The position numbers were made by a program, and so were the translations under genes. The notes below the pieces were generated by a model. The model was given only the letters and a program-made list of their open reading frames with translations, was not told the origin of the DNA and made no database searches. A stretch of DNA of 64,000 bases from the NCBI GenBank assembly GCA_903840355.1, contig CAIMFJ010000005.1, positions 124,001-188,000 on the forward strand. Reading direction: 5' to 3'. Shown here piece after piece: positions 7,311-15,242 of the stretch. The stretch comes from an uncultured Opitutia bacterium. Lineage in GTDB: Bacteria > Verrucomicrobiota > Verrucomicrobiia > Opitutales > UBA953. How positions within the stretch are numbered: the stretch's first letter is position 1; the number at the start of each line of letters is the position of its first letter.

Positions 7311-9998
7311 TTAGAGGCTGGCTAACGTCTCGGTGAGTTTCGAGGCATCGGAGCCACCACCCATGGCGGCGTCGGGTTTGCCACCGCCCTTGCCGCCTAA
7401 GCGACCACAAGCATCGGCCACAATCTTGCCCGCCGCCTTGCCGGCTTTAATCGCATCCGCGCCGCAGTTGGCGACGAGCGAAACTTTACCGGCTAAAACG
7501 GTGGCGAGGACGACGACCGCTTGGGGGCCGATTTTGCCAGCCACCTTGGCACCGAGTTCGCGTAAATCATTAGGGCTTTCGGCGGCGACTTGGGCCACTA
7601 GGTATTGGAGGCCGTCTTTAGTAATCGCTTTAGAAGCTAAGGTGTCAGCTGAGGCGGCCGCTTCGCGGTCGCGGTAGGACTTGAGTTTCTTTTCGAGGGC
7701 GTTGGCTTGCTCGAGTAAACTTTCAAAACGCTTTTCCAGATCGCCAATCGGGGTGTTGCTGTTTTGGGCTAATTTCTTGAGCAATTCGCTTTCAAATTTG
7801 GCCCGCTCGTAAGCCGCTAAACCCGCGAGGGCTTCAATGCGGCGGACACCTGCGGCAATGGCGTTTTCGCCGGTGATGCGGAAGAGGCCGATTTCACCGG
7901 TGCGACGGACGTGCGTGCCGGCACAAAGTTCCATGGACCAGCCGTTGAGGCTGCCGGAAGTGCCACCGACTTGGACGACGCGAACTTGTTCGCCATACTT
8001 GTCGCCGAAGAACTGCATGATGTCAGGGCGGCCTTTGACCGAAGCGTATTTCACTTCCTGCCAAGTGACGGGCTCATTCGCTAAGATGCGTTCATTGACT
8101 AAACGTTCGATGTCCGCCAGCTGACCAGGCGAGAGCGCTTGGCCATTGAAGTCGAAGGTGAGTTTGTCAGGAGCCACCGCCGACCCCTTTTGGGAGGCGT
8201 CTTTAGCGACCACTTCATGCAAAGCCCAGTGGACAATGTGAGTGGCCGTGTGGTGGCGTTGAATCGCGTCGCGGCGGGCCTGATCAAGGCTTAGGCTGAC
8301 TTGGCTGCCGACTTCGGGGGCGTCGTCGCCATCGACGAAGTGTAAATAGGTTTGGCCGCTCTTTTGCGTATCCGTCACGCGCCATTGGCGACCACCTTGA
8401 ATCAAGGTCGCGGTGTCACCGATTTGGCCACCCATTTCGGCGTAACAAGGTGACGTCTCCACAATCACGGCGGTGCGATCCTTGACCTTGGCCACTTGCA
8501 GGACCGAGGACTCAACTTGGCTTTGTTCGTAGCCAACGAAAGTCGTGGGATGGTTTGAGCCGATTTCGGAGAGGGTGATGACTTCTTTCTTTTGAGCGGC
8601 CCGAGCGCGGGCACGCTGTTCTTCCATCAGTTTATCAAAGCCTGCTTGATCAACTTGCAGACCGCGTTCGCGGGCCATCAGTTGCGTTAAGTCGAAGGGG
8701 AAACCCTGTTCGTCGTAGAGACGGAAAGCTAAGCTACCTGGAACCGTGCCCCCGGCAGGTAACTTGTTGGCGGTTTCTTCAAAAAGCATGATGCCTTTAT
8801 CCAACGTGCGGTTGAAGGATTCTTCTTCGGCACGGATGACCTCCACGACCACTGCTCGGCGCGTGCGAATTTCTGGGAAGACGTCGCCCATGGTGTCGGC
8901 CAAAACATCGACCAGTTTATGGAAGAAGCCACCGCGGAGACCGAGCGTGCGGCCGTAGCGCACGGCGCGGCGCAAGATACGACGCAGCACGTAATTGCGG
9001 TCCGTATTGCCAGGCTGAATGCCATCAGCGATAGCAAAGGACAACGTGCGGATGTGGTCGGCAATGACGCGGAAAGCCACGTCGATTTTTTCTTGTTCCG
9101 TCGCCCCATTCGTGCCTGGTGAGGGGAGAGTCGAAGTGTATTTTTTGCCCGAAAGCTCTTCCAGACGGCGGAAAATGGGCGTGAAGACGTCGCTTTCGTA
9201 ATTTGAAATCGTGCGGCTAAAGGTTTTAAAGTTGTCGGTGCATTGCAGGATGCCGCTGACGCGTTCGAAGCCCATGCCCGTGTCGACGTGACGGGCGGGG
9301 AGAGGCGAGAAAGTACCATCGGGGTTGGCGTTGAATTGAATGAATACCAAGTTCCAAATTTCCATGCAGCTCGCATCGCTCGCATTCACCAAGCGACCTT
9401 GAGTTTGACCGTCGGGCGTGAGGTCGACGTGCAATTCCGTGCAAGGGCCGCAGGGACCCGTTTCGCCCATCATCCAGAAATTATCTTTCTTATTACCATT
9501 CACGATGTGGATGGCAGGGTCGAGTCCGACCGAGCGGAATTTTTCCGCCCAAACATCCCAAGCCTCTTGGTCGAAGTCCGCGGGGTCGCCCTTGGTTTTG
9601 TCGGGCTTGTAAACCGTGGCGTAGAGACGGCTGGGGGGGAATTTCCAGACTTGCGTGATGAGTTCCCAGGCGAAGTCGATCGCCTCGCGTTTGAAGTAAT
9701 CGCCGAAGGACCAATTCCCGAGCATCTCGAAGAACGTGTGGTGGTAGGTGTCGAGACCGACGTCTTCGAGGTCATTGTGCTTACCGCCAGCGCGGATACA
9801 CTTCTGGGTGTCCGCGGCCCGACCGGGGGTATAGGGGCACTTGGTTTGGCCGAGGAAGATGGGCACAAACTGGTTCATGCCTGCGTTGGTGAAGAGCAGG
9901 TTAGGCGAGTCCGGCATGAGCGACGAGGACTTCACCACCGTGTGTTGCTTGGAGGCGAAGAAATCGAGGAAGGACTGGCGTACTTGGGCGGAGGTCAT
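7311..9998 (-). CDS. alaS: Alanyl-tRNA synthetase
   Basis: 895 residues, within the normal 850-900. Charges tRNA(Ala) in the cytosol and edits Ser/Gly mischarging. The class II catalytic core begins at MTSAQVRQSFLDFFASKQH with the family motifs FTNAGMNQF, HHTFFEMLGNWSFGDYFK and MMGETGPCGPC. The editing domain has the zinc ligands H583/H587 (HHTATH) and C692 (CAGTHV). The C-terminal DHHA1-type Gly/Ala-rich domain ends GGKGGGKPDAAMGGG. No frameshift is seen. It appears monocistronic: the downstream gene is convergent, and upstream 10.0-10.1 kb contains only leader sequence. Confidence 0.97.
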   Translation of the reverse strand: MTSAQVRQSFLDFFASKQHTVVKSSSLMPDSPNLLFTNAGMNQFVPIFLGQTKCPYTPGRAADTQKCIRAGGKHNDLEDVGLDTYHHTFFEMLGNWSFGDYFKREAIDFAWELITQVWKFPPSRLYATVYKPDKTKGDPADFDQEAWDVWAEKFRSVGLDPAIHIVNGNKKDNFWMMGETGPCGPCTELHVDLTPDGQTQGRLVNASDASCMEIWNLVFIQFNANPDGTFSPLPARHVDTGMGFERVSGILQCTDNFKTFSRTISNYESDVFTPIFRRLEELSGKKYTSTLPSPGTNGATEQEKIDVAFRVIADHIRTLSFAIADGIQPGNTDRNYVLRRILRRAVRYGRTLGLRGGFFHKLVDVLADTMGDVFPEIRTRRAVVVEVIRAEEESFNRTLDKGIMLFEETANKLPAGGTVPGSLAFRLYDEQGFPFDLTQLMARERGLQVDQAGFDKLMEEQRARARAAQKKEVITLSEIGSNHPTTFVGYEQSQVESSVLQVAKVKDRTAVIVETSPCYAEMGGQIGDTATLIQGGRQWRVTDTQKSGQTYLHFVDGDDAPEVGSQVSLSLDQARRDAIQRHHTATHIVHWALHEVVAKDASQKGSAVAPDKLTFDFNGQALSPGQLADIERLVNERILANEPVTWQEVKYASVKGRPDIMQFFGDKYGEQVRVVQVGGTSGSLNGWSMELCAGTHVRRTGEIGLFRITGENAIAAGVRRIEALAGLAAYERAKFESELLKKLAQNSNTPIGDLEKRFESLLEQANALEKKLKSYRDREAAASADTLASKAITKDGLQYLVAQVAAESPNDLRELGAKVAGKIGPQAVVVLATVLAGKVSLVANCGADAIKAGKAAGKIVADACGRLGGKGGGKPDAAMGGGSDASKLTETLASL

Positions 9999-10112
9999 GG
10001 GTCGGTAAACCGTTGGAGGAAGGGTGTTTTTAACCTTCTTTTGGAGAGAAAGGAAAGGAAAGATTAGTCCTGAGGGGTCGGTTCAGGGCTTTTCAGGGCA
10101 AATATCAAACAA

Positions 10113-10137
10113 AAGGCTCAGGGGGAACCTGAGCCTT
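10113..10137 (-). terminator. Rho-independent terminator for the esterase gene
   Basis: Minus strand: stem AAGGCTCAGG with partner CCTGAGCCTT around a short purine-rich loop, then TTTTGTTT. It lies about 40 bp past the esterase stop at 10178, so it ends that transcript before the alaS leader. Confidence 0.8.
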
Positions 10138-10177
10138 GAGGTGTCGGCGTGGGCCGACCTTGGAAGGGTGGCTGGAA

Positions 10178-10945
10178 TTACTTTTTCTGGGCGAGAATCC
10201 AGCTATCGAGCTCGGGTTCGTTGTAGGCCTTCGTCCAACTGTTATGACCTACGCCAGGGTAGATGGTGAATTTAACATCCGCGCCTGTAGCCTTAGCGGC
10301 GTCGACCATCGCTTGATCGCCGGCGATTTTGACATTGGGGTCAGCATCCCCGTGAAAGGCCCAGATGGGCATGCCTTTGAGGGAGGTGGTCTTGCTGGGC
10401 GTGCCGGAGCCGCAAATCGGGATCAAAGCCGCAAAACGTTCGGGGTGTTCGCAACCCCAATTCCAAGTGCCAAAGCCGCCCATACTTAAACCCGTTAAGA
10501 TGACGCGGTTTTTATCGACGCGAAAATCTTGGAGTGCTTGGTCGAGGAATTTATTGAGCACTGCCGTGTTCCAACCGCGGCCTTCAGGCGGACATTGCGG
10601 AGCAAGGCACACGTAGGACGTCGCGCCGCGCGTTTCGAGGGTTTCGGTTAGACCTGTTTTGCGAACCACTTGGACATTCTTACCGCGCTCGCCGGAGCCG
10701 TGGAGGAAGATGACGAGCGGCCAGAGTTTGGTTTTATCTTCGTCGTAGGACGCAGGAAGGTAGGCTAAGTAGTCCAAGCCATCTTTGGCGTCGGGAGCTC
10801 CGAAGCGTTTGACCTGAGGCGGTAATTTGGAATGAGCGGGTGGGGTCCAAGCACCCGGAGCGGCTTTGGGCGTAGCGGGGGTCTCAGCCCAAGTCAGCGC
10901 GGTCAAACTGAGTAAGCCTAATAAACTCAAGAGGGGTTTTTTCAT
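10178..10945 (-). CDS. Secreted alpha/beta-hydrolase (esterase/dienelactone-hydrolase type)
   Basis: 255 residues with a signal peptide (MKKPLLSLLGLLSLTALTWA). The alpha/beta-hydrolase fold is shown by the oxyanion-side LHGSGERG, the nucleophile elbow GLSMGG (Ser154), a later FHGDADPNV acid strand and YPGVGHNSW with the catalytic His. The order and spacing fit the phospholipase/carboxylesterase and prolyl-oligopeptidase-like 'PHB depolymerase/esterase' group often used by PVC bacteria on acetylated or feruloylated polysaccharides; the substrate itself is inferred. Monocistronic, with its own terminator. The start fits the signal peptide. Confidence 0.88.
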   Translation of the reverse strand: MKKPLLSLLGLLSLTALTWAETPATPKAAPGAWTPPAHSKLPPQVKRFGAPDAKDGLDYLAYLPASYDEDKTKLWPLVIFLHGSGERGKNVQVVRKTGLTETLETRGATSYVCLAPQCPPEGRGWNTAVLNKFLDQALQDFRVDKNRVILTGLSMGGFGTWNWGCEHPERFAALIPICGSGTPSKTTSLKGMPIWAFHGDADPNVKIAGDQAMVDAAKATGADVKFTIYPGVGHNSWTKAYNEPELDSWILAQKK

Positions 10946-11029
10946 GGGGGTTATATTTAGTCAAAAATCACTAAGGGAGGTTCCCTAGGACTTAGTCTAG
11001 GTAAAAGGTGAAAATCCCTAGGCACAAAA

Positions 11030-11053
11030 AAGGCGTGCCTTGCGGCACGCCTT
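11030..11053 (-). terminator. Rho-independent terminator for the SGNH-propeller-cytochrome gene
   Basis: Minus strand: 10-bp perfect stem AAGGCGTGCC / GGCACGCCTT with a 4-nt loop, followed by TTTTTTGTG. It begins about 22 bp after the stop of the 1075-residue gene at 11075. Confidence 0.88.
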
Positions 11054-11074
11054 CCTCAAGCCAGCGCGAAGGGC

Positions 11075-14000
11075 TTACTTCAAGGGGTGTTCCTTGAGGA
11101 CTTCTTCAGGCGTGTAGATGCTGGGCTGCTTGCTCTTGATCTCGTTGCGCACGCGCTTCACATCGGCGGCGGTGACCATGGGTAGGTCATTGCCCCAAGA
11201 TTGGTGGACGAAACTGATGGCCGCGGCCACTTCTTCATCCTTCAGCATGCCGCCCAAGGGTGTCATGGCAGGTTGGCCAGTCGCGACGTCGCCGTACTCC
11301 TTACCATGGAAGGTCATCTTGCCATACATCCCGTTGAGGACGATCTTGATGACGCGGTCAGGCGAGCCTTCGAGCCAAGGGCTGGTTGTCTTGTTGATGG
11401 GCGCGAGGGCAGGGTAGGCGCCACGGAGTGGCTTGCCCTTTTCGGCAGGCATGTCGGCACCTTTACCGTCGGCTTGGTGGCAGGTCGCACAGAGGGCTTC
11501 GCGGAAGTAAACTTCCTTACCCAACTCGTAGATCTTCTTGTCCTGCTTGGAGAGTTTCTTGTTGGTAGGACCATACGAAACTTCCTTAGCAGGCGTGAGC
11601 ATCTTGGTGTCGACGAGGTTCTTGCCTTCAGCCAACGAGCTCAACTGCTTCATCGTTTCGCGGAAGCAATACGAGATGTAGATGTCCTTGGAATCTTTCA
11701 CCGTTAAGGCGGCGTTGATAGCTTTAGCAGTGTCGACTCCATTGAAGAAGCTGAGAGCGCGGACGGCCTCGAGTTGGACGCGAGGGTGGGGGTCCTTGAT
11801 GGCGGCTTCGACGAGACTGATAGCATCGGGGATGCGGTCGCGTTGGTAGCAGACTACGCGCACGGCTTGAGCACGAGCGTTGTACTCAGGCGACTTCAGT
11901 AAGGCCTTGATGAGGTCGATGTTGACGGCGTTGTGCCATTGGTGAACCCAGAGGGCTTCGAGCAGGTGGTGTGCGTCCGACGCCTTGGTGGGGTCGAATT
12001 GCTTCATCCACTTTTGCGTCGCCGCGATGACTTCGTCGGAGTTGTGCTTGTGTAATTCAATCTTCGCACGTTGGCGGACGTTGTCTTCGTGTTCCTTGAG
12101 GAGCTCCAAGAGGTTCTCGATGGGTTCGCCATCGATCTTCTTAGGCGTTAGGAAGGGACGGCTGGGGTAGGTGATGCGGTAGAGGCGACCGTGTTGGTGG
12201 TCGCGGTTCGGGTCGCGCAAGTGGTGTTGCAAGTGACCGATGAGCATTTGCGACCAGTCCATCACGTAGATAGAACCGTCAGGAGCGACGGCGCAACCGG
12301 AGGGGCGGAAGTTGGGGTTAGCGGCAATGTCCGTGCGGATTAAGCCAGGCTCTAAGGTTTCGCCGCGGATACCCGAGGCATCGTTGGTCTTTTCCGAGCC
12401 AGGGGTGAGCTTCGCCCGGAAGATTCCTTGGTAGGTAATCACGTTCGAGTTGAGGAACGTGCCTTGCCAATCTTCGGGGAAGTGATTGCTGCTCAAAATC
12501 GTCGTGCCTGGGCAGGGACGCGAGGGGCGTTGCCAGAATTGGTGGTAGCCAGGGTGGCTGCCGGAATCGAGGTGACCGCTGAAGCCAGGGCCGAAGTAGT
12601 TGGCATTACCCGTGGCGTCGGTGATCAAATCGTTACCCCAGTAGTCAAACACGCGGCCGTGGGGGTTGGCGAAACCATAGGGGACGTAGCGCTCGAACTT
12701 GCTGGTTTGCGGTTCGAAGCGGTAGATACCACCGTTGGTGTTGCGGATGACGCCGTTGAAGGTTTCAACCTGCGTGCGGTGGAATACACCGTCGGAGAAG
12801 TACAAGGCACCTCCTGGTTCATAGCAGATGGAGTTGGTCTCGTGGTGCGAGTCTGCGGCATCCATGCCCGTGAGGATTTTTTCTTTCCAGTTGGCGTGAC
12901 CGCTGCCGTTGGTGTCGCGCACGTACCAGATGTCAGGCGATTGGATTAAGATAATACCATCCTTGTAGAATTGGAAACCCGTGGGGCAGTTTAAGCCGTC
13001 GAGGAAGGTCGTATGCTTAAGCACCTTGCCCGTGTTGGGCTCGACGTCTAAGACGATAATCTTGTCGAAGTTCTTCGTGGTTGGGTTGGTTTCGGGGTAG
13101 TTGGGCCAGCAAGCAATCCAGAGGCGACCTTTGGTGTCGAAGTTCATTTGCACTGGATTAATGAGTTCAGGAATCGTGGTTTCGTCGGCGACGAATTCGA
13201 TCTTCGTGCCTTCGGGAGAACTCAGGGATTTAATCGCATCTGGGCCGTTGATGTAAGGAACGGGTTGTTTGCGATTAGGAGGAGGGGTTTGGACCGGGGC
13301 TAAGTTGTCGTCCTTCACCACGTAGTTCGTGTTGCCTTGAGCGACGGCCCAGATGGCCTTGTCGCGGTTGGCCGTCTTGATGTCGCGGTCGGCTAATTCT
13401 TCGCCGAGCACCGTGGCGTTATCCACGCCTTCATACTTAATGCGCGAGCGGCCACCATAGATGTTGTATTGGTCAACCGTGCGGTAGCGGTGGTGCCATT
13501 GCGTGCTCTTTTCGTTCACCGCTTCGAGAACCTTGGCATCAATTTTGCCCGCGTCCTTGCCGAAGACTTCTTTGAATTGGATCGGAGCTAAAGCTTGGTC
13601 GCCGGCTTCATTGAGGTGGATGCCGTTGATCGTTAGACGAGTAGCAGACTTAGCGAAAAGTTCGCTGGAGGCTTTGAAGAGATCGACGAACTGCACATTG
13701 TTGGCCTTGGCGACTTCGGCCATGGCGGCGGTGTAGAGTGCTAAGTTCTTATTATTGCGCACGGCGACGGCGGGGTCGAAGTGGCGCGACTTCATGTCTT
13801 CCGTGGCGATGGGCGAGAAGAGGACGATGCGAGGGTGGCCCTTGCCGTAATCTGCACTGAGTTGCTTCTTCAACCAAGCGTCGAGGTTAGCCTTATAGTC
13901 ATTTAAGCCTTCAGGACCATGGAAGGACTCGTTGAAGCCCCAGTAGGCGAAGAGTACGTTGGCGTGGAAGTGAGCACCCGCGTGGTAGGTGATGGCGGTG

Positions 14001-14302
14001 TTGCCGACCTTGGTGTTGAGCAGGCCGGGCTTCATGTCCAAGAAGTATTCCAGCGAAGGTACTTCGTCGGAGCGGTGACGGGTGTTCACTTCGTCGCCGG
14101 AGAAGCCGAGGTTGCGAATTACGAGCTCATGATTCGGGTAGGCCTGATGAATCAGGGCTTCAAAGTTACCGTAGTGTTGCTGACGGTCAGCGAGGCCGCC
14201 ACCGACAAAGGCGATGTTGTCGCCTTTCTGCAGTTGCAGCGATTGTGCCGACAGGAGCAGCGAGGTGCCCAGTGTCAGCAGGAGGAGTAATGTCTTACGC
14301 AT
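11075..14302 (-). CDS. PVC-type dehydrogenase: SGNH-like + beta-propeller + HEAT + cytochrome c
   Basis: 1075 residues with a signal peptide (to about residue 19). Domain 1 (about 25-250) is SGNH-like (NLGFSGDEV, FAYWGFNESF, NGIHLNEAGD), but the usual GDS serine block reads VGGGLADR and the DxxH block reads NGIH, so the nucleophile and the acid look lost. Domain 2 (about 340-720) is the PVC 'membrane-bound dehydrogenase' propeller (GRLWIACWPNYPE, DAADSHHETNSICYEPGG, NPHGRVFDYWGN). Domain 3 is HEAT-like (about 730-900). Domain 4 is cytochrome c with CATCH at 938-942 and a likely Met ligand near 1013. Expected role: periplasmic oxidation of a carbohydrate-derived substrate with electrons passed to the heme; the substrate is unknown. 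Alone on its transcript, ending at a strong terminator. Confidence 0.88.
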   Translation of the reverse strand: MRKTLLLLLTLGTSLLLSAQSLQLQKGDNIAFVGGGLADRQQHYGNFEALIHQAYPNHELVIRNLGFSGDEVNTRHRSDEVPSLEYFLDMKPGLLNTKVGNTAITYHAGAHFHANVLFAYWGFNESFHGPEGLNDYKANLDAWLKKQLSADYGKGHPRIVLFSPIATEDMKSRHFDPAVAVRNNKNLALYTAAMAEVAKANNVQFVDLFKASSELFAKSATRLTINGIHLNEAGDQALAPIQFKEVFGKDAGKIDAKVLEAVNEKSTQWHHRYRTVDQYNIYGGRSRIKYEGVDNATVLGEELADRDIKTANRDKAIWAVAQGNTNYVVKDDNLAPVQTPPPNRKQPVPYINGPDAIKSLSSPEGTKIEFVADETTIPELINPVQMNFDTKGRLWIACWPNYPETNPTTKNFDKIIVLDVEPNTGKVLKHTTFLDGLNCPTGFQFYKDGIILIQSPDIWYVRDTNGSGHANWKEKILTGMDAADSHHETNSICYEPGGALYFSDGVFHRTQVETFNGVIRNTNGGIYRFEPQTSKFERYVPYGFANPHGRVFDYWGNDLITDATGNANYFGPGFSGHLDSGSHPGYHQFWQRPSRPCPGTTILSSNHFPEDWQGTFLNSNVITYQGIFRAKLTPGSEKTNDASGIRGETLEPGLIRTDIAANPNFRPSGCAVAPDGSIYVMDWSQMLIGHLQHHLRDPNRDHQHGRLYRITYPSRPFLTPKKIDGEPIENLLELLKEHEDNVRQRAKIELHKHNSDEVIAATQKWMKQFDPTKASDAHHLLEALWVHQWHNAVNIDLIKALLKSPEYNARAQAVRVVCYQRDRIPDAISLVEAAIKDPHPRVQLEAVRALSFFNGVDTAKAINAALTVKDSKDIYISYCFRETMKQLSSLAEGKNLVDTKMLTPAKEVSYGPTNKKLSKQDKKIYELGKEVYFREALCATCHQADGKGADMPAEKGKPLRGAYPALAPINKTTSPWLEGSPDRVIKIVLNGMYGKMTFHGKEYGDVATGQPAMTPLGGMLKDEEVAAAISFVHQSWGNDLPMVTAADVKRVRNEIKSKQPSIYTPEEVLKEHPLK

Positions 14303-14489
14303 TTTTGATTAGGTAGAAAATAGAACGACCACTCTGGTAAGAGAATGGTTGAAGAATGGGGATGGGTAACGTGCGGAAATTTTGACCTGATGCCAAGGGG
14401 AATGTTCCGTCTAATCCAGCGCACAAACCCTTCATTTACGTGCATAAAACGTGACCAAAGGCCAGGTTTCCGCTGGTTATAGGACTTCT

Positions 14490-15194
14490 TTAGCGTGCGG
14501 GCAGTTGAGCCGCGATCGACTTGGCGACTTCTGCCGCCAGAAATTTATAGCCCTCGGGGGTGAAGTGCACGTTCAAGGGTATTTGGTATTCTTTGAGCTT
14601 AGGGGTAATCGCGGCGTTCAAGTCATCCACCACGACGCCGTTCTCTTGCATGACTTTTAGCGCCACTTGGTTGTAGAGTGTAACATCGGCAGGAATCCGG
14701 GTGGGGCTGATTTTACCTTCGGGTACGGGGGTGGTGTTGGCCCAAATCAGTTTGGCGCCAGTCGTTTTGAGCCGGCTGACTAGTTGGCGTAAGTTCTTCT
14801 CGTATTCCTCGGGGGTGACTTGGCGTTGGTCATTTTCCAGGTGCTTTAAGTCGTGCAGTCCGAAATTAAAATGGATCACATCCCAGTGCTCCGTGCCGAG
14901 CCACTTAGTCAGGTTAGGTTCGATGTTTTTCGTCGGACCGCCATTGGTCAAGATGCGGTGAACGTTGGCTTTGCCTTGTAAGAGTTGGCGGACGGGGAGG
15001 GTGTAGCCAATGGAGATGGAATCGCCGATGAGGAGCACGCGCGGTAGGTTGGGCGTGTCCGTGATTTCGACCATCGTGGGGTCGACGGGTTTGGCCTTCG
15101 GCTTGACGCTGACATTATCCGCCGTGGGTTTCGGAGTCTCCGGGGCGGCGGATAAGGTAAGGCCAAGAGCCAAGAAAAGCAGGAGCGATTTCAT
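14490..15194 (-). CDS. Secreted SGNH/GDSL hydrolase
   Basis: 234 residues from the ATG at 15194; the longer ORF from 15224 adds a basic stretch before the signal peptide (MKSLLLFLALGLTLSA) and is less likely. SGNH blocks are intact: IGDSISIGYT with Ser59, NGGPTKN, NFGLHDLK and the C-terminal VHFTPEGY with the catalytic His. Family members de-esterify acetylated or acylated glycans and related substrates. It is the last gene of a minus-strand run that starts at the DUF5362 gene (21.1 kb), 48 bp after the YHYH protein gene, and so probably works with a secreted carbohydrate set. The specific ester is not known. Confidence 0.87.
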   Translation of the reverse strand: MKSLLLFLALGLTLSAAPETPKPTADNVSVKPKAKPVDPTMVEITDTPNLPRVLLIGDSISIGYTLPVRQLLQGKANVHRILTNGGPTKNIEPNLTKWLGTEHWDVIHFNFGLHDLKHLENDQRQVTPEEYEKNLRQLVSRLKTTGAKLIWANTTPVPEGKISPTRIPADVTLYNQVALKVMQENGVVVDDLNAAITPKLKEYQIPLNVHFTPEGYKFLAAEVAKSIAAQLPAR

Positions 15195-15242
15195 GTTGGG
15201 GTGTCTACGCTTTAGACCCCTCAACCCAAATGCGCAACGGCT

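Noticed and set aside
8729-9385. 218-residue minus-strand ORF
   Set aside because: Out-of-frame reading of alaS with Ser/Ala-rich composition and no homology pattern.
9243-10067. 274-residue plus-strand ORF opposite alaS
   Set aside because: Antisense shadow of the strongly conserved alaS frame; no domain pattern and no independent start signal.
14433-14485. Possible terminator after the SGNH hydrolase (CCAG / CTGG stem near 14460-14475)
   Set aside because: Only a 4-bp stem and no clear T-run; too weak to call.
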